A stretch of DNA of 47,296 nucleotides, from the IMG/VR virus record IMGVR_UViG_3300030389_003972, positions 1 to 47,296 of that record. One strand, 5' to 3'. Shown one piece after another: positions 27,965-37,182 of the stretch. Below the pieces are notes generated by a model, which was given only the letters and a program-made list of their open reading frames with translations, searched no databases and was not told the DNA's origin. The translations under genes and the position numbers were made by a program. The DNA comes from a virus. Position 1 is the first letter of the stretch, and each line of letters opens with the position of its first letter.

Positions 27965-28524
27965 TGGGTAACATTATCCTCGATACACGCGGTGACTTGC
28001 GGCCATCTCTCGACCAGGAGATGTACCGCAAGGTCACTGGCATCAACTGGAAAACAGCGCACAGCCGTCGATTGCAACGGCTTTGCGGCAACCCCAAGTT
28101 GGTCGTTGGTTATGACGGTGATGCCAAGGCATGGGCAATCGCTCACGTCCAGTCCACCGTAGTAAAAGACGACTTTGGTTCGCGAGAGCGCACCCATATC
28201 GAGGAACTACCCAATATCTGGTCACACTGGCGGCGAGGGATTTTTGAAGACGTTGAGCCGGGGGAGCTTGATACTCCGCTGTGCATCAACGACCCTCGCT
28301 TGCCAACTTACATTCTTGCCTGTGACCGCACCCAAGGAGGTGCCCAGGCAGCAGCCGAGCTAAAGATGAAGCGAGAAAAGACTCGCGCTATGGCTAAGGC
28401 TGCATTACGCAGGGAGCGCCGCGCACTGGCGTATGACCTGCATGGTAAGGCTGTGGGCGCTGCGAACGCCCTGGGCATTAGTTACCACCGCCCAGTCTCG
28501 CAAAGGGTGTTTGCACGTGGGTGA
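27964..28524 (+). CDS. Hypothetical structural-operon protein (186 aa)
   Basis: The sequence begins MGNIILDTRGDLRPSLDQEM and contains KLVVGYDGDAKAWAIAHVQS, IEELPNIWSHWRRGIFEDVE and NDPRLPTYILACDRT. The second half is a long basic helix (AAAELKMKREKTRAMAKAAL). It lies between a head protein and the adaptor. It may be a head-tail connector or an assembly factor; no family is recognised. It overlaps the next gene by 8 nt. Confidence 0.65.
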   Translation: MGNIILDTRGDLRPSLDQEMYRKVTGINWKTAHSRRLQRLCGNPKLVVGYDGDAKAWAIAHVQSTVVKDDFGSRERTHIEELPNIWSHWRRGIFEDVEPGELDTPLCINDPRLPTYILACDRTQGGAQAAAELKMKREKTRAMAKAALRRERRALAYDLHGKAVGAANALGISYHRPVSQRVFARG

Positions 28525-29224
28525 GACGCGGGCTGACGTAAGAACTACTATCCGAGACTTGCTGGATGATCCACGCAAGGACTTCTTTAGCGATGCCGTA
28601 GTCAACCGTGCAATTTCACGCGCCAACCAGATTGTTTACAACCTGCTGGCCAAACGCGACCCAAGCATATTTTCTACGGAAGGCTCGGTTACTTTGCCTG
28701 CCGATACCAAGTCAATAGACCTTAGCCAGTCTGCACCGGACGGCCTTGGTGAGATACCTATGGTCATACAACGGGTTTGGGAGACGGATGAGAGCGGCGC
28801 GGTGGGCACTAATAATGAGCCGCAGGAAGTGCTACCTACATCTCAGACCGCGTTGGTCGATGCGTACTGCAACGGCTCTGGATATCATAGCGCCCGTGGT
28901 TTGAGCCAGTTGTACTATTCTATGCGCGGCAAGTTCATGGACATAGCCCCTGTGCCTGGTGACGAGCGGTTTCTGAAGATACTTTATGTGCCTGCGAATC
29001 CCACTCCCCTGGCAGATGATATTGAGGTTCTAAGCGGTACGTTTCCTCATATGCATCAGGCAGTTGCTTACTGTGGTGCATACTTGTTGCTGTCGAAGCA
29101 GGAAGGGCAGAACGCAGCCAGCATCACGCAGCTATGGAGCGCCGCACAGTCTGAGCTGATTTCATTCGGCAACTTCCAGCAAGCCCAGAGAAATAACCGA
29201 GTACGCAGCTACCGGAGAAAATAA
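28517..29224 (+). CDS. Head-tail adaptor protein (235 aa), gp4/SU10-like
   Basis: The start is taken as the GTG at 28517 (AAAGGG upstream), which gives VGETRADVRTTIRDLLDDPR; the longer frame runs through the previous gene. The pattern R..IRDLLDDP.KDFFSDAVVNRAISRANQIV matches the adaptor that attaches below the portal in podoviruses. The C-terminal half (FPHMHQAVAYCGAYLLLSKQ, AAQSELISFGNFQQAQRNNR) is helical, as expected. It is coupled to the next gene by a one-base overlap. Confidence 0.78.
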   Translation: MGETRADVRTTIRDLLDDPRKDFFSDAVVNRAISRANQIVYNLLAKRDPSIFSTEGSVTLPADTKSIDLSQSAPDGLGEIPMVIQRVWETDESGAVGTNNEPQEVLPTSQTALVDAYCNGSGYHSARGLSQLYYSMRGKFMDIAPVPGDERFLKILYVPANPTPLADDIEVLSGTFPHMHQAVAYCGAYLLLSKQEGQNAASITQLWSAAQSELISFGNFQQAQRNNRVRSYRRK

Positions 29225-31296
29225 TGGCAAAGGCGAGGCCCCGGCACTTTCCCCCACCCCTGAAGGGCCTTGAATGGCGCGATGTTTTTCAAGACACTGA
29301 GGGCGAGGCCATCACCGCCGACTGCATGCTCAATGTAGAGACTTCGTATGGCGAGCTGCGGGAGCGCAAAGGTTTCGAGCACTTTACCACCTGCCCCGCG
29401 TTTTCTCAGATTCACGTTACGGATCACCCGGACAAACACAAAAGGCTTATTACCGTAGGAAAGTCTACCTCGGGAGACGATGTTGTAGCCGAGGTACACA
29501 ACTTGGTTACTGGCGATACCGTGACCACAAATATTACGGATATAGGTATTGCAGCTCGCAACGCGCAACTTTCAGCATCCGAATCGAGCGATGCGGCAAA
29601 CCTAATAGAGCCAGATCATTACTTTGATGGTTTCCGTTGCTCATTTATTCCCGTGCGATTACCGGGTGGTCCAGATTTAGCTTTTGACGCCACCTTAATA
29701 GTTGCCCCCTCTGCGACCTATTGCGTGCTGCCTGACGGAACGGTGCGAGTTGCGAATATGGATGACGCCCTTGATGGCGGCGATGTTCTTCGAGACAATG
29801 CGGATAACGTTTCTTACATTGCCAGTGTGCCAAAAGGCCCAATAGCAGTGTCTCATGCAGACAAAGTTTTTTACATGGGCTGGGGGGCGGACACTAAGTT
29901 TCACTTTACTAGTGTGCTGGAAGACGCGCAAGTGCTGGTGCCGGGGGTGATTTTAGACCCCGGAGGCGGAAGTTACAGGCTGGGCAGCGATTGGTTTATA
30001 TTTAGTGATGAGTTCTCTTCGCTAGACATTCAGGCCCCTCACTGCCGACGCACTGACAATAGAGAGGAAATTACAGGCGCTGCTAGCTTCAAGGATGTGC
30101 TTGTCGTTTTCACGGACGTGTCCATGTACGTCCTTCTAGGAAGCTCTGCATTGGACTTTCAACTTCGTAAGATTGACGGCGGCGTGGGGTGCATTTCTCA
30201 TTGGTCAATAGTCGAGGCTAATGGGCTGCTGTATTGGATGGCCAGAGATGGAATCTATGCTTTTGATGGGTCAAAGGCAACCAAGGTTTCGGTGGGCATA
30301 GACCAGTTTTGGTCTAAAGAGTTAAGAAGCGACTTTGTGCCGTCTACATTTAAAGAAGCTGCAAGGTCATTGGGTTGGCCGTTTAAGGCACACAAGCAGT
30401 CATTAGGCTTAGTAAACTGTGTTCATTATAGAGAAAGGAGCTTGTTGCTTTGGTCGATACCCTCACTTGGCAGAGATGAGGATTACCTCTCCGCTGGCAA
30501 AAGCTCACTGCCAGTTACCCTAGTGCATGACTACAAGCATGGCGGTTTTTATTTTTGGGCGATGCCAAACTTTAGAGAGGGTTCGTCTTCCGTACCAGGG
30601 ACTTGCATGTACGATGGGGTTAGCGTGGTTCAGGGCGCAGAAGAAACCTTGTATACCACAGGCTTTACTAAAGACGGCGGATCGATACGGGAGTATGGCA
30701 GGTATTGTGATTTGCCAGCTCCAAACAAAGATTTTAATATAGCTTTCCTGTGGATAACTGGCCGTATTGATAAAAATGTCATGGGGACTGCTCGTATTCA
30801 GTCTACACGGTTTTCTATAAAATCTCGTGGTGCGACACTGTTGACAGACATAGACAGCGATGTTCGATGGTCTGTTTTTGATAGCACCACAATACATCAA
30901 TTAGACCTAGACGATTTTTCCGGCCCATTGCCGATGTTTCCGGTCGAGTTGCTAGAAGACATGGACACCAACACATCGCCGTTGCTGGGCGACGCTGGTG
31001 GCACTGACGAAACTCTTACCACGGCATTTTCCGATGGTAGTGGAAACCTAACAGTGAAAGCAGGCACTCTTGACAGCATGTTTTTGGTTGGGCGGGAGTA
31101 TTTCAAGTCCAAAGGCGGTGGATGCAGGTCAACGGATGGCTCACTGCGTGTCGCGCTTTATAGCAATGGTGGATTTTCATACCATGGCACAACATCGACT
31201 ATCGACGTAAGCGATACGATTGGGGATGTTATGGGAGAGGCAAGGCTTAGGATGAACGCCTGGGCCTTTGAAATTGATCGCGGTGATACAAGATGA
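29224..31296 (+). CDS. Tail hub / nozzle-like protein (690 aa)
   Basis: This long beta-rich protein begins with the segment ADCMLNVETSYGELRERKGF, similar to podovirus nozzle, stabilisation or tubular-B proteins, which open with a statement of 'loss of slack' strands and a G-E-R motif. Blade-like repeats (YWMARDGIYAFDGSKATKVS, DVLVVFTDVSMYVLLGSSAL) suggest a beta-propeller. Its place after the adaptor and before the tail spike supports the nozzle. It overlaps the next gene by 4 nt. Confidence 0.72.
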   Translation: MAKARPRHFPPPLKGLEWRDVFQDTEGEAITADCMLNVETSYGELRERKGFEHFTTCPAFSQIHVTDHPDKHKRLITVGKSTSGDDVVAEVHNLVTGDTVTTNITDIGIAARNAQLSASESSDAANLIEPDHYFDGFRCSFIPVRLPGGPDLAFDATLIVAPSATYCVLPDGTVRVANMDDALDGGDVLRDNADNVSYIASVPKGPIAVSHADKVFYMGWGADTKFHFTSVLEDAQVLVPGVILDPGGGSYRLGSDWFIFSDEFSSLDIQAPHCRRTDNREEITGAASFKDVLVVFTDVSMYVLLGSSALDFQLRKIDGGVGCISHWSIVEANGLLYWMARDGIYAFDGSKATKVSVGIDQFWSKELRSDFVPSTFKEAARSLGWPFKAHKQSLGLVNCVHYRERSLLLWSIPSLGRDEDYLSAGKSSLPVTLVHDYKHGGFYFWAMPNFREGSSSVPGTCMYDGVSVVQGAEETLYTTGFTKDGGSIREYGRYCDLPAPNKDFNIAFLWITGRIDKNVMGTARIQSTRFSIKSRGATLLTDIDSDVRWSVFDSTTIHQLDLDDFSGPLPMFPVELLEDMDTNTSPLLGDAGGTDETLTTAFSDGSGNLTVKAGTLDSMFLVGREYFKSKGGGCRSTDGSLRVALYSNGGFSYHGTTSTIDVSDTIGDVMGEARLRMNAWAFEIDRGDTR

Positions 31297-32135
31297 CGTT
31301 GCTGCCAAGAATTGGATGGGACACCAAGCTGGGTTCCTTGAATGCGTTTTATGGAATTGAGCGCAGCCTAAGCGCCAGGGACCGCGTTATTACTCCAGCG
31401 GAGTCCATAAGCAAAGCCATCAGAGAGTCAAGCGCAGGGGGGCTGGACCCAGACGGCGTAAGACTGTACCTAGCGCCGGGCAAGTACTTCATAAAGAAGA
31501 CTATAGATATATCAAGAAGCAAGATTCACCTGATAGCCGCTGTGCCTGGGCAGTCTGTTATTATATATAACTGCACTCCGCTTGGCATTTCTTCTAGCAG
31601 CACTGCCAATGACCCTGCCTTAAAAATTTCAGGCGATGAGTGCTCTTTGAGAGGTCTTAAGTTTGAAGAGTCCGTAACGGCATCGCAGATTAATGCTGCC
31701 GGGATAAGAAGTGCTACTGGCGTAGAGGGCATTATTCAAATCACCGGACATGGATGCGTAATAGATGACTGTCATTTTGGTTTCCAGACAACGAGGGAAT
31801 TCGGAATTCAAATAGTTGCATCAAACTTTACGCGAATCACAAATAACGTGTTTGAGAATTACTTGACTTACGCTGTACAAATAAAGAGCGCATCGCAGCT
31901 GGGCATTGTAAGCGGTAACAGCATAAGGAACTCACCAGCATCATCTACCGCAATATACGCAGAAGATGATGTTGGGCAGCATGTATTTTTAGGCAATGTG
32001 GTGTCTCCTACGGTTGCCTCTAGTTCGGTCATAGGAACCTCTAGGCCAATGACTTCTTCACGAAACTCAATCTCTTACAAAATTGGACAAGAGAACGTGA
32101 ATGCGGGAAATGTGGGAACGGTGACAGAAAGGTAA
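31293..32135 (+). CDS. Right-handed beta-helix tail protein (280 aa)
   Basis: Repeated short strands with Asn/Asp turns (VRLYLAPGKYFIKKTIDISR, IIQITGHGCVIDDCHFGFQ, FTRITNNVFENYLTYAVQIK, LGIVSGNSIRNSPASSTAIY) form the pattern of pectate-lyase-like tail spikes. There is no separate head-binding domain, and it is short for a spike, so it may be one of several tail parts. It may bind or cleave host polysaccharide; catalytic residues cannot be picked out. Confidence 0.75.
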   Translation: MTLLPRIGWDTKLGSLNAFYGIERSLSARDRVITPAESISKAIRESSAGGLDPDGVRLYLAPGKYFIKKTIDISRSKIHLIAAVPGQSVIIYNCTPLGISSSSTANDPALKISGDECSLRGLKFEESVTASQINAAGIRSATGVEGIIQITGHGCVIDDCHFGFQTTREFGIQIVASNFTRITNNVFENYLTYAVQIKSASQLGIVSGNSIRNSPASSTAIYAEDDVGQHVFLGNVVSPTVASSSVIGTSRPMTSSRNSISYKIGQENVNAGNVGTVTER

Positions 32136-32145
32136 AGGAAGTGGT

Positions 32146-32676
32146 ATGAGTTTATCCCTAAATAATTACACAACAGGTGATGTCCTTACCGCAGATCAGT
32201 TGAACGCGGATAACACGGCAATCAAAAACAAGTTTGACAACCTGGGCGTCAACGACCTCGCAGAAAAATACGTGCTCATAGCGTATCCGTTTTTTTTCCA
32301 GCAGATATCTTCTGAAACTCCAAGGTTTATAGTCCGCATCAACACTGAATCAATCATCACCAAGATAGACTTTCATGTTAATGATCGCGACACTGGATCG
32401 GATTTGTTGAATCTGACCGTCAAAACAGCAAGCTCATTTTCTGAGACTGCCTTTACCAACGCAACTCAAATACATTCACTTAATGTTACTGGAGAGGCCG
32501 TTGCCGTAGCGGGTTCGGGCCATACTGACTCTGCTGTGGAACTAGATGCAGGCGAAAGTGCAGCAAACCTAGCTGCCAACAGCTTTGTTATTTTCAATTT
32601 ACAGAGAACCGGGTCAACCTCTACGTTTTCGAACATTAACGTCACCCTTACCATCAAGACGCTGCTACAGGCATAG
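32146..32676 (+). CDS. Tail fibre or needle-like structural protein (176 aa)
   Basis: The N-terminus MSLSLNNYTTGDVLTADQLN resembles the attachment segments found at the start of many phage fibre proteins (xxGDVLTAxxLNxxNxAI). The rest consists of Thr/Ser-rich strands (SLNVTGEAVAVAGSGHTDSA, STSTFSNINVTLTIKTLLQA). It probably forms a trimeric beta structure at the tail. It lies directly after the beta-helix gene and has no enzyme motifs. Confidence 0.65.
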   Translation: MSLSLNNYTTGDVLTADQLNADNTAIKNKFDNLGVNDLAEKYVLIAYPFFFQQISSETPRFIVRINTESIITKIDFHVNDRDTGSDLLNLTVKTASSFSETAFTNATQIHSLNVTGEAVAVAGSGHTDSAVELDAGESAANLAANSFVIFNLQRTGSTSTFSNINVTLTIKTLLQA

Positions 32677-32685
32677 GAGCTTCAA

Positions 32686-34938
32686 GTGATACCGCGCAAA
32701 CGACAAGCAGCACCACAGGCACCAGCAAGAGACTTCAAGCCGCGTAAGAATGGCACCCCTGCTGTGCCCGCGACTCCCCCGGCTAACATGCCAAGCCCGG
32801 CCCCTGCGCCGCAGATGCAACAGCCGCCTATGCGCGGAGCGGCTCAATCAGTAGGTCGGGCACCGCAGCAGGAGCAAAGGGCGCCACAGCGAGCGCCACA
32901 GCGAGCACAGGGCCGATTCAACCCGATGCAAGGGCCAATGGGCGCTGACATGGACCGAGCGCGACAGGCAGCGGCTACCATGTTTATGGACCGCGCACCA
33001 AAGCCGATGCAGCCCAGCATGCCGCAGCAGCCAAAAACACCACCGCCAGCGATGCCCCAAGCAATGCCTCAAGGGCAGATGCAGTCAGCAGCGCAATCGG
33101 CTATGCAGCGGGCACCGCAGGAAGCGCCAAAGCCACAGCAGACTTCGCAGCCCCAGGACTTTAGCCCAGCCCAGAAGGCTGCGTTTGATATTGCAGATAT
33201 GGGGCCTGGGTCGATGTTTATAAAGTTCGGCGCTGTGCCTGATGCCGACCCGCCGCCCGACTCAGGGCAAATGGAGATAAGCGGCGACGGAGTTGACCCG
33301 GCACCTTCAACGCAGGAGGCGATTCTCGAAGAGGACGATCAGCAGGCGACCCCGCAGGGCCAGCAAGCTGCAAAAGCACAGGAGCTAAACACAGAGCGCG
33401 AAGCGGCTCTGCAAGCAGATAGCATAGCGTTTCTGGAAGCCTTGGGCCAGGGAGGCTCAGCCGCACAAGGCTTTGCGAATTCATATATCGAAAAATACGG
33501 CATAGGTGGCTTTGTTAAGTCTTTTGGGGCTGACGCCTATCTTGATATTTTTGGTGTCACGTTAAACGAGCTTGAGGGCTTGATGCAGGAAGAGAGCTTC
33601 TTTTCCAACCAGGCTGGGGAAATGGATCGGGAAGAGTCTCAAGCTGAGTTTTATGCCAAGCAAAATATGCAGCAAATACTATCTGCTATGCCTCCCGTGG
33701 ATACTGGTATTGATGCGTCAGCGCTTGGCGTCGCCACCCCTGAGCTTATGCAGTCGTTGCTTGGCGTGGGTGATGGCAGCTATGACATGGAGAATTTAGA
33801 CCAGAACTTGGTCAATGCCATTTTGGGTGGCCTCATAGGGGAAACCGAGGGGCTGTTTACTGACGATGAGATGTCAGCACAGGCTCAGGCTCTGAAAAAA
33901 GAGGCTGACGCGGCAAAACAAAAGCTAGCTATGCAGATGGCAATGCGGGGTATGGGAGCATCTGGGCTAGCAGGCGCTGGATTTGGCAACATTGATTCAA
34001 AGCTAGTGGATGCAATAAACGAGCTTGCTATATCTAGCAAAGCGCAGGGCGCGGAGCTTGGGCTAAACAAGGCTCAGATAGCGGCTTCGTTGTTTAGCGC
34101 ACTACAGTCTGACGACACTCGAAGGTTCATTGCGACAGAGGCTCTTGACTACGAGAAAGAGCAAGACGCACTAGCAAATGCTGAGATATGGATGCAGCAT
34201 GCAGCGGCGTTCACAGGAGCTGACTCTTGGTCCCCTGCTTCGATGGGTGCGGCACAGGAGATGCTAGCCAACGGTGTTCCTTGGTGGGAGATTAGCAGCC
34301 GACTAGGAGTAACGGATGGCGTGGTTACGTTTGGCCTGACCCCAGCAGAGAAGCAGGCATTGATAGACAAGTACGCAGACGGGGCGAGCACCGTGCAACC
34401 TGGGACTACCAGCGCTGACGGTCGCATGTTCCAAAACCCTGACGGCACGTTCTATCTTGATCTTGAAGGCAACTTTATGGACTTAGACGACCTAGAGAGC
34501 CTGTATAAAACGGATGATCCGATAGTAAAGAGCAAGGTCAACAAGGCAATAAAAACCTTTGAGAACATCAAAGGGGGCAGCATTGGCCCGACAGGTGCCA
34601 CCTGGGATGCTTTGACAGACCCAGCGCATCCAGCATACGCAGAGTTTAGCGACTCACAGCGTAGGGAGTTGTTGTCGTTTGTTGCACAAGAGCTTGGGTT
34701 TAGTTTTGCGCCTCCGGGGGTGGACTACGAACAGTGGCACTCAATGCCAGAGAACTTGCGCCGAGACTACTGGAATAAATATGCAGACGGTAAGGGGCCG
34801 TTATGGAAACCATATGGCTCCAGCGAGTTCGGGCCAACCACGGGCCAACAGCAGCAGCAGCCTGCTCAGCAAGGAGACGGGCAGGATGCCCAGGGAGGCC
34901 CAACGCAAGCTGAAGCCGATGAAGGGCCAGATTTTTAG
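32686..34938 (+). CDS. Internal virion protein candidate, Pro/Gln/Met-rich N-terminus (750 aa)
   Basis: The GTG start at 32686 has AGGAG 6 nt upstream. Residues 1-160 are low-complexity Pro/Gln/Ala/Met/Arg (PAPAPQMQQPPMRGAAQSVG, PQRAPQRAQGRFNPMQGPMG). The remainder is helical with Ala/Gly/Met stretches (MAMRGMGASGLAGAGFGNID), and the C-terminus is again Gln-rich. It is the first of three very long proteins, the region where podoviruses code for ejection proteins. No enzymatic motif is seen. Confidence 0.65.
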   Translation: MIPRKRQAAPQAPARDFKPRKNGTPAVPATPPANMPSPAPAPQMQQPPMRGAAQSVGRAPQQEQRAPQRAPQRAQGRFNPMQGPMGADMDRARQAAATMFMDRAPKPMQPSMPQQPKTPPPAMPQAMPQGQMQSAAQSAMQRAPQEAPKPQQTSQPQDFSPAQKAAFDIADMGPGSMFIKFGAVPDADPPPDSGQMEISGDGVDPAPSTQEAILEEDDQQATPQGQQAAKAQELNTEREAALQADSIAFLEALGQGGSAAQGFANSYIEKYGIGGFVKSFGADAYLDIFGVTLNELEGLMQEESFFSNQAGEMDREESQAEFYAKQNMQQILSAMPPVDTGIDASALGVATPELMQSLLGVGDGSYDMENLDQNLVNAILGGLIGETEGLFTDDEMSAQAQALKKEADAAKQKLAMQMAMRGMGASGLAGAGFGNIDSKLVDAINELAISSKAQGAELGLNKAQIAASLFSALQSDDTRRFIATEALDYEKEQDALANAEIWMQHAAAFTGADSWSPASMGAAQEMLANGVPWWEISSRLGVTDGVVTFGLTPAEKQALIDKYADGASTVQPGTTSADGRMFQNPDGTFYLDLEGNFMDLDDLESLYKTDDPIVKSKVNKAIKTFENIKGGSIGPTGATWDALTDPAHPAYAEFSDSQRRELLSFVAQELGFSFAPPGVDYEQWHSMPENLRRDYWNKYADGKGPLWKPYGSSEFGPTTGQQQQQPAQQGDGQDAQGGPTQAEADEGPDF

Positions 34939-34965
34939 GCACAAACACGAGGGCAGGAAAACAAA

Positions 34966-37182
34966 ATGGCTATAACACCACTAGCATCCGGGTACTTCAA
35001 CCAGGTTCGTGCAGCTAAAGACCGCGAAAAGCTACAGCAGCAGCAGTTCGAGCAAGAGCGCAAGCTTCGCAAAGAGCAAGACGAGCGGCGATTTGGATTG
35101 AGCATTGCGGAGGGCTTGGTTGGCGGGGCAATTAAGTTGGGCGCGGGCGCTGCTGGCCTCGCAATAGAAGAGGCGTTTGCGGACCCGTTTGCGGGCCTAA
35201 AGGGACTTGAGGCGTATGAGGCTTTTCGCGGCATTGCGCCTGATGTTTCATACGGGGGACAAGCAAAAAGCACTGGCTCGACCTCGTCAACCACCCCTGG
35301 TGTGCGGCCTGCTGTCCCGACATACGATGACCCGGACGAGCTAGAGATTGGACTCACGCAACAGCAACGTGACCAGTATGAAGCTCCAGGTTTTGCACAA
35401 ACTAATATCGACACCAGAGCTAAATACAGTCAAATGCCTGGTGCTACGCCTAAAGTGCAGGCGGGCTCTCAAACTGTAGTTTCACCAACAGCCCAGCCCG
35501 CAGACACTGATAGCAAGCTGGCAAGAGTTGCGCGCAAGAAACGTGGTATTGATTTGTCAGGGGCAGCTCCCGCCCAGCCGCCTACAGTGCCAGTAAGTTC
35601 ACTAGATACTGACCCAAAGGAACAAAGAATCGCGGAATATCGTGATCTGCGCGAGGGGATAAAATCCGATGTTGATAAAGAGTACCCGGCCCTTCCCAGT
35701 CTAAACAGAACACAGCTCAAGGCTTTAGCAGAGCGCACCGGCTATGACGAAGATGACCTCGCCAAGCTCTATGCAAGGGCCAAGGCTGGCAGAATGGCAC
35801 TGAGGGAGCAGGCAATCACAGCGCGGACGCAAAACCTTATGGCAGAGCAGCAGTTCGCAGCATACGGAAGGCCAACCCCGAGCCAAATTCAAAGCAGCCA
35901 AAGGTTTGCATACAACGCTACTAAAGACTACAGCCTCAACAAGCCGCTGTTGATGGTTGACTACATACTTCGGCAGGGGCAACTGGCGGTTCCTACTAGC
36001 GCCCAGACAGCCTTGCGCCGGGACATCTCGCCAGAGGCCAGAGAGGCAGTATTTGCCACGATGAACCGACGCGACAGAGAGATGGTTGCATATGGTGGAG
36101 ATGCTGTTGTGCAATCTGCCATCACACCGGACCAACTAAACGCTTTGTACGCAGTCTTGTTGTCTCAAGGTAAAACAGGCAGGGCCAGGGCCCTCAAGGG
36201 GCTGGCTACCAGTAAAGGTGGTTACAGAAGCATAGGCAAGGCTTTCGTGCCGAACATTTTGGTAACTGTTCCTGCAAGAGTTATATACGCCAATTCGGCT
36301 GGCGTAGACGAAAACCTGCTCGACCCAAGGACATTAACAGCGTTGCAAACCAACAAGGTAGGCAGCATCATTGAAGCCACCGATGGGGGTAAGTATCAAA
36401 GACAAGCAAAGAATCTTGCTAGTAAACTGGAAAAGCAACTCGGCCAAGTAGCAAGGGCAAGGACCGTACAAGAGCAAAACAGGCTTGCGGCAGAAATTGC
36501 CCGTACTGGTAAAATCCTTAAGAGCGTTATTAGCAACCACTCCGTACTAAGAGCCGATTCGCCAAGAGACACAGAGAAAAAGCTACAGAGATCCGGTGCA
36601 ACTTATGATGGGTACATTGCAAAATTCAATGCGGCTGCTCAAATAGTAGATGCTGCACGATCAGCCCGAGTAGACCTTGCGAATGATAAAAAAGATGATG
36701 CACTTCTCAATAGATTCAAGCCCGCTGGAGTAGATAGCCAGCACCTGAAAGATTACAAGCAGGGGAACAATCGGCTCATTCCACCGAAAAAACTAGATGC
36801 AATCAAAACCAAATTTAGTGCGTTCAAAAATTCTGAAATCGGTAGATTAGACGGCTTGATACGAAAAAAAAATCTAGAAATTGACCGCGCCACAGGCACA
36901 ATGCAGCGTCAATACAACAACATCAAGGAGCTTCGCAAAGCTTTTCCAAAGCAGGAGTTTAAGCTTCCCTCGATAAAGGACTATAACATTCAGGCCAAGG
37001 CCACAACAAGAGACGATGGCCTGCTTAGGGCAGTATACGCTCAAGCGGTGCAAATGCGCGATGCTGGGGCAAGCCAGCAACAGGCAAACGATTACATCGT
37101 TCGCACACTTCGTTCCTATGACGTTGACCCTGGCATATTACGTCAAGTTCAACAAGCCGCAGCCGCATCGAGGACAGCATAG
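34966..37182 (+). CDS. Internal virion protein candidate (738 aa)
   Basis: A coiled-coil N-terminus (AAKDREKLQQQQFEQERKLR), followed by a hydrophobic Ala/Gly segment (EGLVGGAIKLGAGAAGLAIE), suggests membrane interaction. The rest is basic and helical, with many Lys/Gln/Arg (KLEKQLGQVARARTVQEQNR, IRKKNLEIDRATGTMQRQYN). This fits an ejected inner-core protein. It shares one base with the next gene. No lysozyme motif is visible. Confidence 0.65.
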   Translation: MAITPLASGYFNQVRAAKDREKLQQQQFEQERKLRKEQDERRFGLSIAEGLVGGAIKLGAGAAGLAIEEAFADPFAGLKGLEAYEAFRGIAPDVSYGGQAKSTGSTSSTTPGVRPAVPTYDDPDELEIGLTQQQRDQYEAPGFAQTNIDTRAKYSQMPGATPKVQAGSQTVVSPTAQPADTDSKLARVARKKRGIDLSGAAPAQPPTVPVSSLDTDPKEQRIAEYRDLREGIKSDVDKEYPALPSLNRTQLKALAERTGYDEDDLAKLYARAKAGRMALREQAITARTQNLMAEQQFAAYGRPTPSQIQSSQRFAYNATKDYSLNKPLLMVDYILRQGQLAVPTSAQTALRRDISPEAREAVFATMNRRDREMVAYGGDAVVQSAITPDQLNALYAVLLSQGKTGRARALKGLATSKGGYRSIGKAFVPNILVTVPARVIYANSAGVDENLLDPRTLTALQTNKVGSIIEATDGGKYQRQAKNLASKLEKQLGQVARARTVQEQNRLAAEIARTGKILKSVISNHSVLRADSPRDTEKKLQRSGATYDGYIAKFNAAAQIVDAARSARVDLANDKKDDALLNRFKPAGVDSQHLKDYKQGNNRLIPPKKLDAIKTKFSAFKNSEIGRLDGLIRKKNLEIDRATGTMQRQYNNIKELRKAFPKQEFKLPSIKDYNIQAKATTRDDGLLRAVYAQAVQMRDAGASQQQANDYIVRTLRSYDVDPGILRQVQQAAAASRTA